A stretch of 13,451 nucleotides of DNA from Chloroflexota bacterium (GCA_005879815.1 VBKA01000075.1:1-13451), one strand, 5' to 3'. Positions 1-6,630 are shown, numbered from the stretch's first letter. Program-made: numbers and translations. The notes: generated by a model not told the origin, from the letters alone.

Positions 1-615
1 CTCCTCGTACTCCCGCATCTCCTCGCGCAGGTGCGTGATCTTGCCGATCCACTCGTCGTAGACCTTGGCCATCGACAGGTAGTAAAGGGCGTGGCCGAGA
101 GGGACGAGGTCGTAGATGTAGTAGTCGTAGTCACCCTCCGAGAGGATGTCGACCACCGAGTCGAAGATCGCGCTCTCTTCCATCGCGGGCTCAGCCGACG
201 CCGCCGCGATGTAGTCCTCGATTTCGTCGGGGACCTTGTCGAGGCCGTACATCTCAAGGATCTTCGCTCGCACCTCGTCCTGGTACTCGCGAATGTGCCG
301 GTCGGCGTCGATCTCCTGTGCCCAAAGGTTGTCCATTACCTTGACCGGACCCTTGCCGAAGATGTCCATCTGGAAGATGTCCGACAGGCTCGCCTGCGGG
401 TCGACGCTGAACACGAGCACCCGCTTGCCATGCTGGGCAAGCCAGTAGCCGGTTGCCGCGGAGAAGGTCGTCTTTCCAAGGCCTCCCTTGCCGCCGAACA
501 TCACGTAGCGGCGCTCGGGGTGCTTCGAGAAGAAGTCGGCGAGGGACTCTCCAGCCGCCAGGGCGGGCGACCGCGCCGTGCGCGGAGGAGCGTCGTCGTG
601 GGTCTGGGTGGCCAT
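1..615 (-). CDS. ArsA/Get3-family ATPase, partial (C-terminus beyond window)
   Basis: The visible N-terminal 205 residues belong to the SIMIBI-class ArsA/Get3 ATPases. Residues 41-50 read GGKGGLGKTT, a deviant P-loop with the signature Lys43. Residues 71-81 (VDPQASLSDIF) match the family's DPA-SLSDAF block. Residues 168-180 (YDLVPLGHALYYL) replace the usual DTAPTGHTLRLL switch block. No cysteine occurs in the visible part, so the metalloid-binding Cys of true ArsA are absent so far. The start is ATG at 615, with GGAGGA just upstream and only 9 bases after the stop of the preceding gene, so it is the third gene of a tight operon. No arsB, arsC or arsD is nearby, which makes arsenite efflux unlikely. 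A Get3-like role in handling membrane proteins, perhaps the two upstream small proteins, is an inference. Confidence 0.88.
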   Translation of the reverse strand, partial: MATQTHDDAPPRTARSPALAAGESLADFFSKHPERRYVMFGGKGGLGKTTFSAATGYWLAQHGKRVLVFSVDPQASLSDIFQMDIFGKGPVKVMDNLWAQEIDADRHIREYQDEVRAKILEMYGLDKVPDEIEDYIAAASAEPAMEESAIFDSVVDILSEGDYDYYIYDLVPLGHALYYLSMAKVYDEWIGKITHLREEMREYEE

Positions 616-624
616 CGGCTCCTC

Positions 625-921
625 CTAGAACATCGCGTCGGTGAGGTCTTTCTCGCGCAGCATCCGACGCTTCCAGGTGCTGATCTGGGGGACGACGTAC
701 GGCAGCAGGCGGAGGGAGTAGTAGGGCGGCAGGATGGGCACGCCCACCAGGTCGCCCATCGTGATCAGGATGAACAGGTGCTCCATGCTGGCCCGGCTGC
801 GCAGCGCGTAGCGCGTCATGTCATGCGCAGCCATGCCGTAGGTGACCTCGCGGAATCGCGCCGCCAGTCCGCGGAGACCGCCGGGACGCTCGGCCGCTGA
901 GTCGTCGGGTTGATCAGGCAT
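625..921 (-). CDS. Conserved 98-aa protein, paralogue of the gene upstream, ArsA operon
   Basis: I do not recognise this family. The 98-residue protein has a charged N-terminus, a hydrophobic stretch at residues 46-66 (MEHLFILITMGDLVGVPILP) interrupted by Asp57, a PPYYSLRLLPYVVP block at 65-78, and a basic WKRRMLRE end. It aligns without gaps to the adjacent upstream protein over 68 residues (28-95 against 22-89) with 40 identities, so the pair arose by tandem duplication. The start is ATG at 921 with a strong AGGAGGA upstream. It lies 8 bases after the stop of the paralogue and 9 bases before the ATPase start. It may touch or cross the membrane, but the Asp and several prolines make a simple single-span helix uncertain. 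Its link with the ATPase rests on operon structure alone. Confidence 0.8.
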   Translation of the reverse strand: MPDQPDDSAAERPGGLRGLAARFREVTYGMAAHDMTRYALRSRASMEHLFILITMGDLVGVPILPPYYSLRLLPYVVPQISTWKRRMLREKDLTDAMF

Positions 922-929
922 GGGTCCTC

Positions 930-1226
930 CTAGACGCCGTGCAGCTCGAAGTCGTGCTCGTCGCTGAATTGCCGTTCGCGCAGCACCCGTCGCTTCCAGG
1001 TCGCGATCTCGGGCACCACGAATGGGAGCAGGCGCAGCGAGTAATAGGGCGGCATGACCGGCAGACCGACCATGTCGCCGACGCAGGTCACCATGAAGAG
1101 CGTCTCGAGGCTGGCGCGCGCGGCGACGGCGTGCCGCGCGAACTCGTGCCCGGTCATCCCATACAGGAACTCGCGGAGGCCGGCCAGGACCGATGCACGA
1201 CGGCCGTTCGCCGTGCGCTCATTCAT
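930..1226 (-). CDS. Conserved 98-aa protein, first gene of the ArsA operon
   Basis: This is the paralogue of the next gene downstream and also has 98 residues when started at ATG 1226. That start has GAGGAGG about 11 bases upstream, and the frame before it reads like intergenic DNA. An upstream ATG at 1349 in the same frame would add 41 basic residues with no counterpart in the paralogue, so I rejected it. Shared core features are YGM-x2-H, RAS-x-E-x-LF, GD-x-VG-x-P, PPYYSLRLLP, VVP and TWKRR-x-LRE. The hydrophobic part is residues 40-60. The C-terminus is acidic and contains His (DEHDFELHGV), unlike the paralogue. The function is unknown. A possible -10 (TACAGT, minus strand, 1284-1289) would give a leader of roughly 50 bases. 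Confidence 0.78.
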   Translation of the reverse strand: MNERTANGRRASVLAGLREFLYGMTGHEFARHAVAARASLETLFMVTCVGDMVGLPVMPPYYSLRLLPFVVPEIATWKRRVLRERQFSDEHDFELHGV

Positions 1227-1329
1227 CCGATCGCGCTGCCTCCTCGCACGCCTCCCCCGGAGCCTGCTCGGGCCGAGGCGGTGACTGTACACCCGAGGCG
1301 CACCCGCAACTCGGGAGCGATGATCGCCG

Positions 1330-1359
1330 TTGACCGATTCGAGCACCATTTCCTAGAGT
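1330..1359 (+). promoter_or_regulatory. Candidate promoter of the 226-aa membrane protein gene
   Basis: TTGACC at 1330-1335 and TAGAGT at 1354-1359 are separated by 18 bases, a good sigma-70-like arrangement. The ATG follows 10 bases after the -10 hexamer, so the transcript would have almost no leader. This fits the absence of a Shine-Dalgarno sequence before 1370. The 143-base gap 1227-1369 also has to hold the promoter of the divergent ArsA operon. I see no other clear element in it. Confidence 0.45.
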
Positions 1360-1369
1360 CGCAGGCGCC

Positions 1370-2050
1370 ATGCCAGATCTGAGCGCATTCGTGCCGGCCC
1401 TGGCGATCGCCCTTCTGGCGATCGTCCTCATTTGGTTCGCATTCGGGACCCAGCTGAACATTCGGCGTGGAAACCGGGTGCTGGGATGGCTCCAGGACGG
1501 CCTCCCCGCGCTCGGTCCGCGCGCCACGCTGCGATGGTTGGGGAGCAGCGTCGCCGCCCTGAGCATCGTGCACCCCGCGGCGCCATATCGAGGGGCTGAC
1601 GTGCTGGTGGTCCTCGAGCCAAGGGACCTCGGCCTTCTTTGGGCGCTCGCTCGCCGCCGCGGGCGACGGGACGTCATCATCCTGCGACTGAACCTCGTGC
1701 GCGCACCCCGTTTTGGAGCCGATCTCGTCGATCCGCACGGGTGGAGTCCAGGCGGCATGGGTTCGAGTGATCTCACCGAGGCCGGGAAGCGGACGGCCTC
1801 GAATGGGCGTGTCTACCGCGTACGGGATGATGGGCGCGCACCGATCACCGAGCTGGCAGAGCAATGGGATGCCCTGGAGCGGGCGAGCGGCGGTGTCTGG
1901 CGGCTCACCGTGTCACAGACGGTTCCCCACCTCGAGGTGCACGCCCTTCCTCCTGATCTGCGAGGGAGTGGTTCGGCACGGCTCTTCAGTGCGGTGCGCG
2001 AGCTCGCGGAGCTGGTTTCGGCCCCACCGGCCCAGCCCCCCGGTCGGTAA
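1370..2050 (+). CDS. N-terminally membrane-anchored protein of unknown function
   Basis: This 226-residue protein has one clear transmembrane segment at about residues 7-25 (VPALAIALLAIVLIWFAFG), followed by the basic NIRRGNR, so the rest probably lies in the cytoplasm. The soluble part looks like a mixed alpha/beta domain with strands such as RGADVLVVLE and RDVIILRLNLV, then an Arg- and Gly-rich region with no motif I can name. It is transcribed divergently from the ArsA-type operon. Its C-terminal frame ends shortly before the convergent cstA terminator region. I do not recognise the family. The opposite strand is also open for much of this stretch, but it lacks a comparable membrane segment and start context. 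The start at ATG 1370 fits the near-leaderless promoter. Confidence 0.65.
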   Translation: MPDLSAFVPALAIALLAIVLIWFAFGTQLNIRRGNRVLGWLQDGLPALGPRATLRWLGSSVAALSIVHPAAPYRGADVLVVLEPRDLGLLWALARRRGRRDVIILRLNLVRAPRFGADLVDPHGWSPGGMGSSDLTEAGKRTASNGRVYRVRDDGRAPITELAEQWDALERASGGVWRLTVSQTVPHLEVHALPPDLRGSGSARLFSAVRELAELVSAPPAQPPGR

Positions 2051-2108
2051 CCGCAGCGCCGGCCGAGGCCCAGCGCCGCCTTTTCCGCCCGCCTGCCGGG
2101 AAGCGGAA

Positions 2109-2134
2109 GGGCCGCGATCCGGAGACCGCGGCCC
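2109..2134. terminator. Hairpin between convergent genes, candidate terminator
   Basis: A perfect 8-base stem GGGCCGCG / CGCGGCCC with a 10-base loop lies between the stop of the 226-aa gene (2050) and the stop of cstA (2164). It has no T-run on either side, so it would be an imperfect intrinsic terminator, possibly serving both strands. Confidence 0.4.
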
Positions 2135-2163
2135 CACCACGCAACGATGTGCGATGGGCCGGT

Positions 2164-4056
2164 TCAGTCACCACCCGCGGGCGCCGGCTGTGGCTGGACC
2201 TCCGCGGGCCGGCGGGTCCAGGCCTTCCAGGCATCCCAGGCGATCAGTAGCGCGGCGGCCACCAGCAGGAGCGCCACGATGATCATCGCCCAGGCTCCGA
2301 CCACGCTGATCGCCGCGCTTCCTGCACGCGTCACGATCGTGGCGTACAGGTTGTAGGCGGTGATCAGGCTGGCCGCCACGGTGGTCACGTACATGAACAC
2401 CATGGGGATCCCCGCGAAAGCAGGGTTGCGGCCGGCGGAGTGCAACCAGAGCGTGACGAGCAGCAGGCTGAGGGCAGCCAGGAGCTGGTTGCTCGCGCCA
2501 AAGAGCTGCCAGAGGTAGACCCAGGTTCCCGAGAGGACGAGGGCCAGGACCAGGACCGATCCAACGACCGAGGAGACGTGCTGGTTCTTGAACCCGACCC
2601 ACCACTCGCCCAGCCACTCGCCGAGGGTCACGCGCATCACGCGGAAGACGAGCTGAACGACGGTGAGCACGATCACCACGAACGAGCCGAATCCAAGCGC
2701 GGTGCCAAAGGCGACCGGCAGCGCGCCAAAGGTGGCGACGTTCAGCAGCTTTCCGACGCCCCCGGCGAAGGCGCCCGCTCCGGCTGCGCCGGTGATGGCG
2801 ACCGCGGTCAGGGAGAGGAGGCCCAGGGTGTTCTCGCTGAACATGCCGCCTCCACCCACCGGCAGGGCATCGGTCTCATATTCGAGCTGACGGGCGGTGC
2901 CGACCGAGCCGAAGAGCGCGTGCCAGCCGCTGATCGCCCCACAGGCGATGGTCACGAACAACATCGGCCACAGCCACTGGATGGCGCCCGTCGCCTGGGT
3001 TGGAGCGAATCCCTTGTAGGCGGCAACCTGGAAGGTCGCCACGCTCGCATTGGTGAACGGGGCCAGGATGGCGCCGATGGCACTCACCCCAATGGTGAGG
3101 GCCATGATCCAGAAGCCGATGTAGTTCACCGGCTGTGCGAAGCGCCAGATCGCCAGGTTCGTTCCCAGGTAGGCGAACACCAGCAGAAAGAGGCACCAGA
3201 ACAGGAACGAGGGGAAGACGTTGATGGCCCCGGTGGCCGGGTTGTAGGCCTTGGTCTGGGGCCGCTTCCCGTCAGGTCCGGGCGGCGGGACCCGCGGGTC
3301 CGCATTGGTGGGGTCGACCACCGAGTAGATCGGTCCGCCGCCGTTGAGGGCGGTGTTGATGCCCAGCACTGGGCCGCTGACGACGCCGGTGCTCCAGGTC
3401 GGAGGTGGCTGGTTGTTCGGCGAGAACTTCACGCCGAGCGGACCAAGCGCCATGGCGGCCAGCGTCACCAACACGATGAGCAGCGTGACCATGATCAGGT
3501 CAGCGCGGCGCCGGTAGATGAGCCAGCCGCCGACGACGCCCATGATCGCCAGCACCACGATCCCGAACGGGACGTCCGGGCGGGCGTCGAGGATGGCCGC
3601 CATGATCCCCACGAACGCGCCGCCGATCAGCAGGAGGTAGAAGAAGATGAACACGAACAGGATGGTCCGCGTCCTGGGACTGATGAGCCGATGCGCGATG
3701 GCGCTGAGCGAGTTCCCGTCGTTACGGACGGCCATCATGATCGCGCTGTAGTCGCTCGCCCAGCCGATGAAGGTGACGCCCACCATCAGCCAGACGATCG
3801 AGGGCAGCCAGCCCCAAAGGTTCGCGGCCGTGATGACGCCCACGATGGGCCCGGCCGCGGCGATGGACTTGAAGTGGTAGCCGTAGAGCACGAAGCGGCT
3901 CGTCGGCATGAAATCGGCGCCGTCCATGTACATCGTTGCCGGCGTGGCACGATTGGGATCGGACGCGATGACGACTCGATCGATGCGACGCGCGTAGAAG
4001 TTGTAGGCCAGGTAGATGACCACGGCGCCGATGACGACGACCCATAGGGAGTTCAT
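2164..4056 (-). CDS. cstA: CstA-family carbon starvation transporter
   Basis: This 630-residue integral membrane protein has about 15 hydrophobic segments. The N-terminal half carries the CstA hallmarks: a first helix at about 3-20, the GPIVGVITAANLWGWLPSIVW block, then the DYSAIMMAVRNDGNSLSAIA block. Members import peptides or pyruvate when carbon is limiting. It is somewhat shorter than E. coli CstA and BtsT (about 700 residues). One large hydrophilic loop rich in Pro, Gly and Asn lies between the hydrophobic segments MVTLLIVLVTLAAMALGPL and FLFWCLFLLVFAYLG. The start is ATG 4056, with GGAGG about 8 bases upstream; an in-frame ATG at 4158 would add a hydrophilic, low-quality 34-residue leader. 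It follows the CxxC protein gene after 58 bases and is probably in its operon. No YbdD-like partner gene is visible. Confidence 0.92.
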   Translation of the reverse strand: MNSLWVVVIGAVVIYLAYNFYARRIDRVVIASDPNRATPATMYMDGADFMPTSRFVLYGYHFKSIAAAGPIVGVITAANLWGWLPSIVWLMVGVTFIGWASDYSAIMMAVRNDGNSLSAIAHRLISPRTRTILFVFIFFYLLLIGGAFVGIMAAILDARPDVPFGIVVLAIMGVVGGWLIYRRRADLIMVTLLIVLVTLAAMALGPLGVKFSPNNQPPPTWSTGVVSGPVLGINTALNGGGPIYSVVDPTNADPRVPPPGPDGKRPQTKAYNPATGAINVFPSFLFWCLFLLVFAYLGTNLAIWRFAQPVNYIGFWIMALTIGVSAIGAILAPFTNASVATFQVAAYKGFAPTQATGAIQWLWPMLFVTIACGAISGWHALFGSVGTARQLEYETDALPVGGGGMFSENTLGLLSLTAVAITGAAGAGAFAGGVGKLLNVATFGALPVAFGTALGFGSFVVIVLTVVQLVFRVMRVTLGEWLGEWWVGFKNQHVSSVVGSVLVLALVLSGTWVYLWQLFGASNQLLAALSLLLVTLWLHSAGRNPAFAGIPMVFMYVTTVAASLITAYNLYATIVTRAGSAAISVVGAWAMIIVALLLVAAALLIAWDAWKAWTRRPAEVQPQPAPAGGD

Positions 4057-4114
4057 GGGCCAACCTCCTCCACGGTGACGAAGGTCTGTCAGTTGGGCGG
4101 GAGCAGATGGTTCG

Positions 4115-4501
4115 CTAGGCGGCTCCTTCTCCGCGTAACGCCGAATCGATGACTTCATCCAGATGGCCCAGATCGCCGGCGACCACGCGCTCGGCGTGAC
4201 CGTCGACGATCACGGCCGGATAGCGCCGAACGCCGTGCCGCAGGGATCGCCAGAACCCCTCGATGGAGGCGGCATCCACGACGTCTATCGCCAGGCGGGG
4301 CCCGTGTCGCTCGATCAGGGCGTGCACCCAGTCGGAGACGCCCTGGAACTCGAGTGCGAGGTCGGCGGGCAGCGCGTCGCGCGCCTCGGCTCGATGGATG
4401 CGCTCGCCCAGGCCCATCCCCTCGAACGCCACTTCGCAATGTTGGCAGTGGCGGAAGACCGTGGGCGCGTAGGTGATGACCATGACGCGAAGGGGTTTCA
4501 T
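4115..4501 (-). CDS. Small thioredoxin-fold CxxC protein upstream of cstA
   Basis: This is a 128-residue cytoplasmic protein with no signal peptide. It opens with a strand (RVMVITYAP, 5-13) followed by CQHC at 19-22, as in thioredoxin and glutaredoxin folds. A second region (AIDVVDAAS, 71-79) and then YPAVIVDG at 94-101 resemble the later strands, with Pro95 in the place of the cis-proline. The last helix is LGHLDEVIDSAL. I do not recognise a named family. A thiol oxidoreductase or glutaredoxin-like role is an inference from the fold pattern. The gene sits 58 bases upstream of cstA on the same strand, which suggests a functional link with the transporter. No Shine-Dalgarno is visible at ATG 4501, and a stable hairpin lies just upstream. 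Met7 is an alternative start. Confidence 0.72.
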   Translation of the reverse strand: MKPLRVMVITYAPTVFRHCQHCEVAFEGMGLGERIHRAEARDALPADLALEFQGVSDWVHALIERHGPRLAIDVVDAASIEGFWRSLRHGVRRYPAVIVDGHAERVVAGDLGHLDEVIDSALRGEGAA

Positions 4502-4510
4502 GCTGGTCCC

Positions 4511-4530
4511 GGGCCTGCCACCGCAGGCCC
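4511..4530 (-). terminator. Perfect hairpin between the SDR gene and the CxxC protein gene
   Basis: An 8-base perfect stem (GGGCCTGC / GCAGGCCC) closes a four-base loop. It lies 55 bases after the SDR stop and only 9 bases before the start codon of the CxxC gene. It has no T-run. It may terminate or attenuate read-through from the SDR gene, or sit in the leader of the CxxC-cstA mRNA and limit ribosome access. Confidence 0.45.
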
Positions 4531-4585
4531 TGCTTCACGCTCGGGGGAGTCGATGATACGACCGTTCGCAAGCACACGCCCGCGA

Positions 4586-5374
4586 TCAGAGTGCTCGGAC
4601 CAGGCTCCCGTCGACGAGCGTGAAGGTTCCGGTCTGGAAGCCGGCCGGTTCGCTGCACAGATAGGCCGCGAGCGAGGCGAGCTCCTCGGGCTTGCCGAGC
4701 CTGCCAGCCGGGATGGAGCCGATGCGTTCGGCGCGCACCTCGTCGAGATCGCGCGCCTCGCGCTCCGCGCGCGATCGGTCGAGGTCCTCGATGCGGGGCG
4801 TGGCGATGGGTCCGGTCAGGATGCCGTTGATCGTGACCCCATCGGCCGCCACCAGCGGGGCGACGGTCTTCATCCAGGCAGCCAGCGCTGAGCGCCCCGC
4901 GGTCGAATACACGAGCTCGGGGATCGGCTCCTTCACCGACCAGGACAGACAGGCCACGATTCGTCCCCAGCCACGCTCGCGCATGGGGCCGATCAGCCGG
5001 CTGGCGAGCAGGATCGGGTGGATCGCCAGCGACGCGAATGCTGCCCTCCAGCCGTCAACATCGGTCTCGAGTGGATCGACCGGCGCCGGACCTCCAGCGT
5101 TCAGGACGCAGATGTCGGCGCTGCCAAGCGAGCCGATCACCGCCTGCTCGAGCAGCTCGGGAGCCGCCGGATCCCCGGCATCCACGGCGGCCGTCGCGAC
5201 GTCCACGCCGTACCGAGCGCGGAGGTCGTCGGCGACGGGCGCCAGATGAGCCTCGTCGCGCGACCAGATCAGGAGCGAGCAACCCTCGGCGGCCAGCCCC
5301 CCTGCGATGGCCGCACCGATCCCGGATGAGGCGCCGCCGACGACTGCTCGGCGACCGCGAAGCCCGAGCTCCAT
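4586..5374 (-). CDS. SDR-family oxidoreductase (FabG-like, atypical active site)
   Basis: This 262-residue Rossmann-fold short-chain dehydrogenase has the cofactor-binding motif GGASSGIG at 13-20, LNAGGP at 91-96, and a C-terminal cofactor/substrate loop GRLGKPEELASLAAYLCS followed by GTFTLVDGS. Length and layout fit the classical SDR fold. The catalytic region is unusual: after Ser144/Ser146 and Tyr156 the sequence is YSTAGRS, so the expected Lys four residues after the Tyr is Gly, followed by Arg161. Divergent FabG-like SDRs with this kind of change are known, and their substrate is generally undefined. The start chosen is ATG 5374, where the SDR domain begins; a -10-like TATGAT ends 7 bases upstream and there is no Shine-Dalgarno, which fits a leaderless mRNA. 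Longer in-frame extensions run into the divergent DUF427 gene. Confidence 0.9.
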   Translation of the reverse strand: MELGLRGRRAVVGGASSGIGAAIAGGLAAEGCSLLIWSRDEAHLAPVADDLRARYGVDVATAAVDAGDPAAPELLEQAVIGSLGSADICVLNAGGPAPVDPLETDVDGWRAAFASLAIHPILLASRLIGPMRERGWGRIVACLSWSVKEPIPELVYSTAGRSALAAWMKTVAPLVAADGVTINGILTGPIATPRIEDLDRSRAEREARDLDEVRAERIGSIPAGRLGKPEELASLAAYLCSEPAGFQTGTFTLVDGSLVRAL

Positions 5375-5381
5375 CGGCGCG

Positions 5382-5387
5382 ATCATA
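5382..5387 (-). promoter_or_regulatory. -10 element TATGAT for a leaderless SDR transcript
   Basis: TATGAT on the minus strand is followed by 7 bases and then ATG 5374, the classical spacing for leaderless transcription. I see no convincing -35 at 17 bases upstream. An alternative in-frame ATG at 5386 overlaps the hexamer and is less likely. Confidence 0.4.
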
Positions 5388-5455
5388 TGCCTGACAGCGG
5401 CCCGCCAGCCATGCGGCATACTTGCGCTCGCAACCACCAAGCCGTGAGGACCTGC

Positions 5456-5755
5456 ATGCCACGCGCTTCCTGGAACGGCACGATCATCGCCGAAGCCGGT
5501 GACGACGCCGTCGAGATCGTCGAGGGCAATGTCTACTTCCCGCCCGAGGCGGTAAAGGACGAGTTCCTGCGGGCCTCGCAAACCCACACGGTCTGTGGCT
5601 GGAAGGGGACGGCTAGCTACTACGACCTGGTCGTGGACGGGGCCGTCAACCGGGATGCGGCCTGGTACTACCCGCAGACACTGCCCGCCGCCCGGCACGT
5701 GGAGGGATACGTGGCGTTCTGGAACGGGGTCGAGGTGGATCAGCCGACCTCGTGA
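5456..5755 (+). CDS. DUF427 domain protein
   Basis: This 99-residue protein is nearly all one DUF427 domain. Diagnostic blocks are WNGTIIAEA (6-14), EGNVYFPPEAV (23-33), THTVCGWKGTASYY (43-56) and AAWYYP (68-73), ending in VAFWNGVEV. The family is a small beta-rich fold of uncertain biochemical role, widespread in actinobacteria, Chloroflexota and proteobacteria. The start is ATG 5456 with GAGGA 7 bases upstream; the open frame further upstream overlaps the divergent SDR promoter and is not conserved-looking. Its stop overlaps the GTG start of the next gene in a GTGA arrangement, so the two are translationally coupled. The pairing with an F420-type oxidoreductase hints at a shared pathway, but no substrate can be named. 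Confidence 0.92.
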   Translation: MPRASWNGTIIAEAGDDAVEIVEGNVYFPPEAVKDEFLRASQTHTVCGWKGTASYYDLVVDGAVNRDAAWYYPQTLPAARHVEGYVAFWNGVEVDQPTS

Positions 5756-6630
5756 AGCTTGGACTGCAGATCAACGCCTTCAACTGGCCAGGGGGCGCCG
5801 CCGCCATCGGTCCAACCCTGGGACGCATCGTCGAGACGGCCGACCGCGTCGGATTCGACTCGATCTGGGTCATGGACCACTTCTTCCAGATTCGGGGCGG
5901 CGGGCCTCCGGAGGCGCCGATGCTGGAGGGGATGACCGCGCTGGGCTTCATGGCTGCGCATTCGAAGCGCGCTCGGCTCGGCCTGATGGTCGGGGGCATC
6001 CACTATCGCAACCCGGGGCTGTGGATCAAGGCGACCACCACGCTCGACGTGCTGTCGGAAGGCCGTGCCTGGTTCGGAATTGGCGCCGCCTGGAACGAGG
6101 AGGAGTCGCGCGCCCTGGGCTGGCCATTCCCGCCGCTCCGCGAGCGCTTCGAGATGCTCGAGGAGACGCTGCAGATGGCCAACCAGATGTGGAGCGGCGG
6201 TCGCGGCAGCGAAGGGCGCCACGAGGGGAAGCAGTTCATCGCCACGCGGCTTCTCAACTCACCCCAGGCGATCTCGCGACCCCGGGTGCCGATCATGATC
6301 GGCGGGGGTGGCGAGCAGAAGACGCTGCGGCTCGTCGCGCAGTACGCGGATGCCACCAACGTCTTCGGCGGCCCCGACCGCATTCGCCACAAGTACGCGG
6401 TCCTGCGCGAGCACTGCGAGCGGCTTGGCCGGACCTACGACGAGATCGAGCGCAGCACGCTGCAGGGCATCGATCTCGAACGCGAGTCGCCTACGGAGGT
6501 CGTCGACTGGTTCGGGCAGCTCGGGGAGGCAGGTGCCCAGCACGTCATCGCCAGCGTCCGAAGCGTCGCGCACCTGGAGCCGCTCGAGCGTATTGGCGCG
6601 GAGATCCTGCCCCAGCTCCGCGCGCTCTAG
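5752..6630 (+). CDS. LLM-class (luciferase-like) F420-dependent oxidoreductase
   Basis: This 292-residue protein matches the luciferase-like monooxygenase superfamily, in the branch usually annotated as F420-dependent. Features are the opening strand KLGLQINAF, FDSIWVMDHF at 35-44, and the long block 85-118 containing YRNPGLWIKATTTLDVLSEG and GIGAAWNEEE. PIMIGGGGEQKTLRLVAQYADATN and a C-terminal GAQHVIASV follow. The fold is a TIM barrel, and members transfer hydride between F420 or flavin and varied substrates. The specific substrate is unknown, and I see no F420 biosynthesis gene in the window, so the cofactor assignment rests on family resemblance. It begins with GTG 5752, overlapping the DUF427 stop, so translation is coupled. 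The gene ends 43 bases from the convergent proS stop. Confidence 0.9.
   Translation: MKLGLQINAFNWPGGAAAIGPTLGRIVETADRVGFDSIWVMDHFFQIRGGGPPEAPMLEGMTALGFMAAHSKRARLGLMVGGIHYRNPGLWIKATTTLDVLSEGRAWFGIGAAWNEEESRALGWPFPPLRERFEMLEETLQMANQMWSGGRGSEGRHEGKQFIATRLLNSPQAISRPRVPIMIGGGGEQKTLRLVAQYADATNVFGGPDRIRHKYAVLREHCERLGRTYDEIERSTLQGIDLERESPTEVVDWFGQLGEAGAQHVIASVRSVAHLEPLERIGAEILPQLRAL

Noticed and set aside
930..1349. Longer form (139 aa) of the first ArsA-operon protein
   Set aside because: The extra 41 residues are basic and unlike the paralogue, cross the divergent promoter region, and ATG 1226 has a good ribosome site.
2440..4047. Plus-strand open frame of 535 codons opposite cstA
   Set aside because: Its product is rich in Asp, His, Gln and Arg with no domain pattern, the typical antisense shadow of a hydrophobic high-GC gene; the minus strand encodes an unmistakable CstA protein.
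4502..4585. Riboswitch in the leader of the CxxC-cstA operon
   Set aside because: Only one simple stem-loop is seen, with no multi-helix aptamer pattern I recognise.
5391..5426. Promoter for the DUF427 gene (CTGACA and CATACT)
   Set aside because: The spacing is 20 bases and the hexamers match the consensus poorly.
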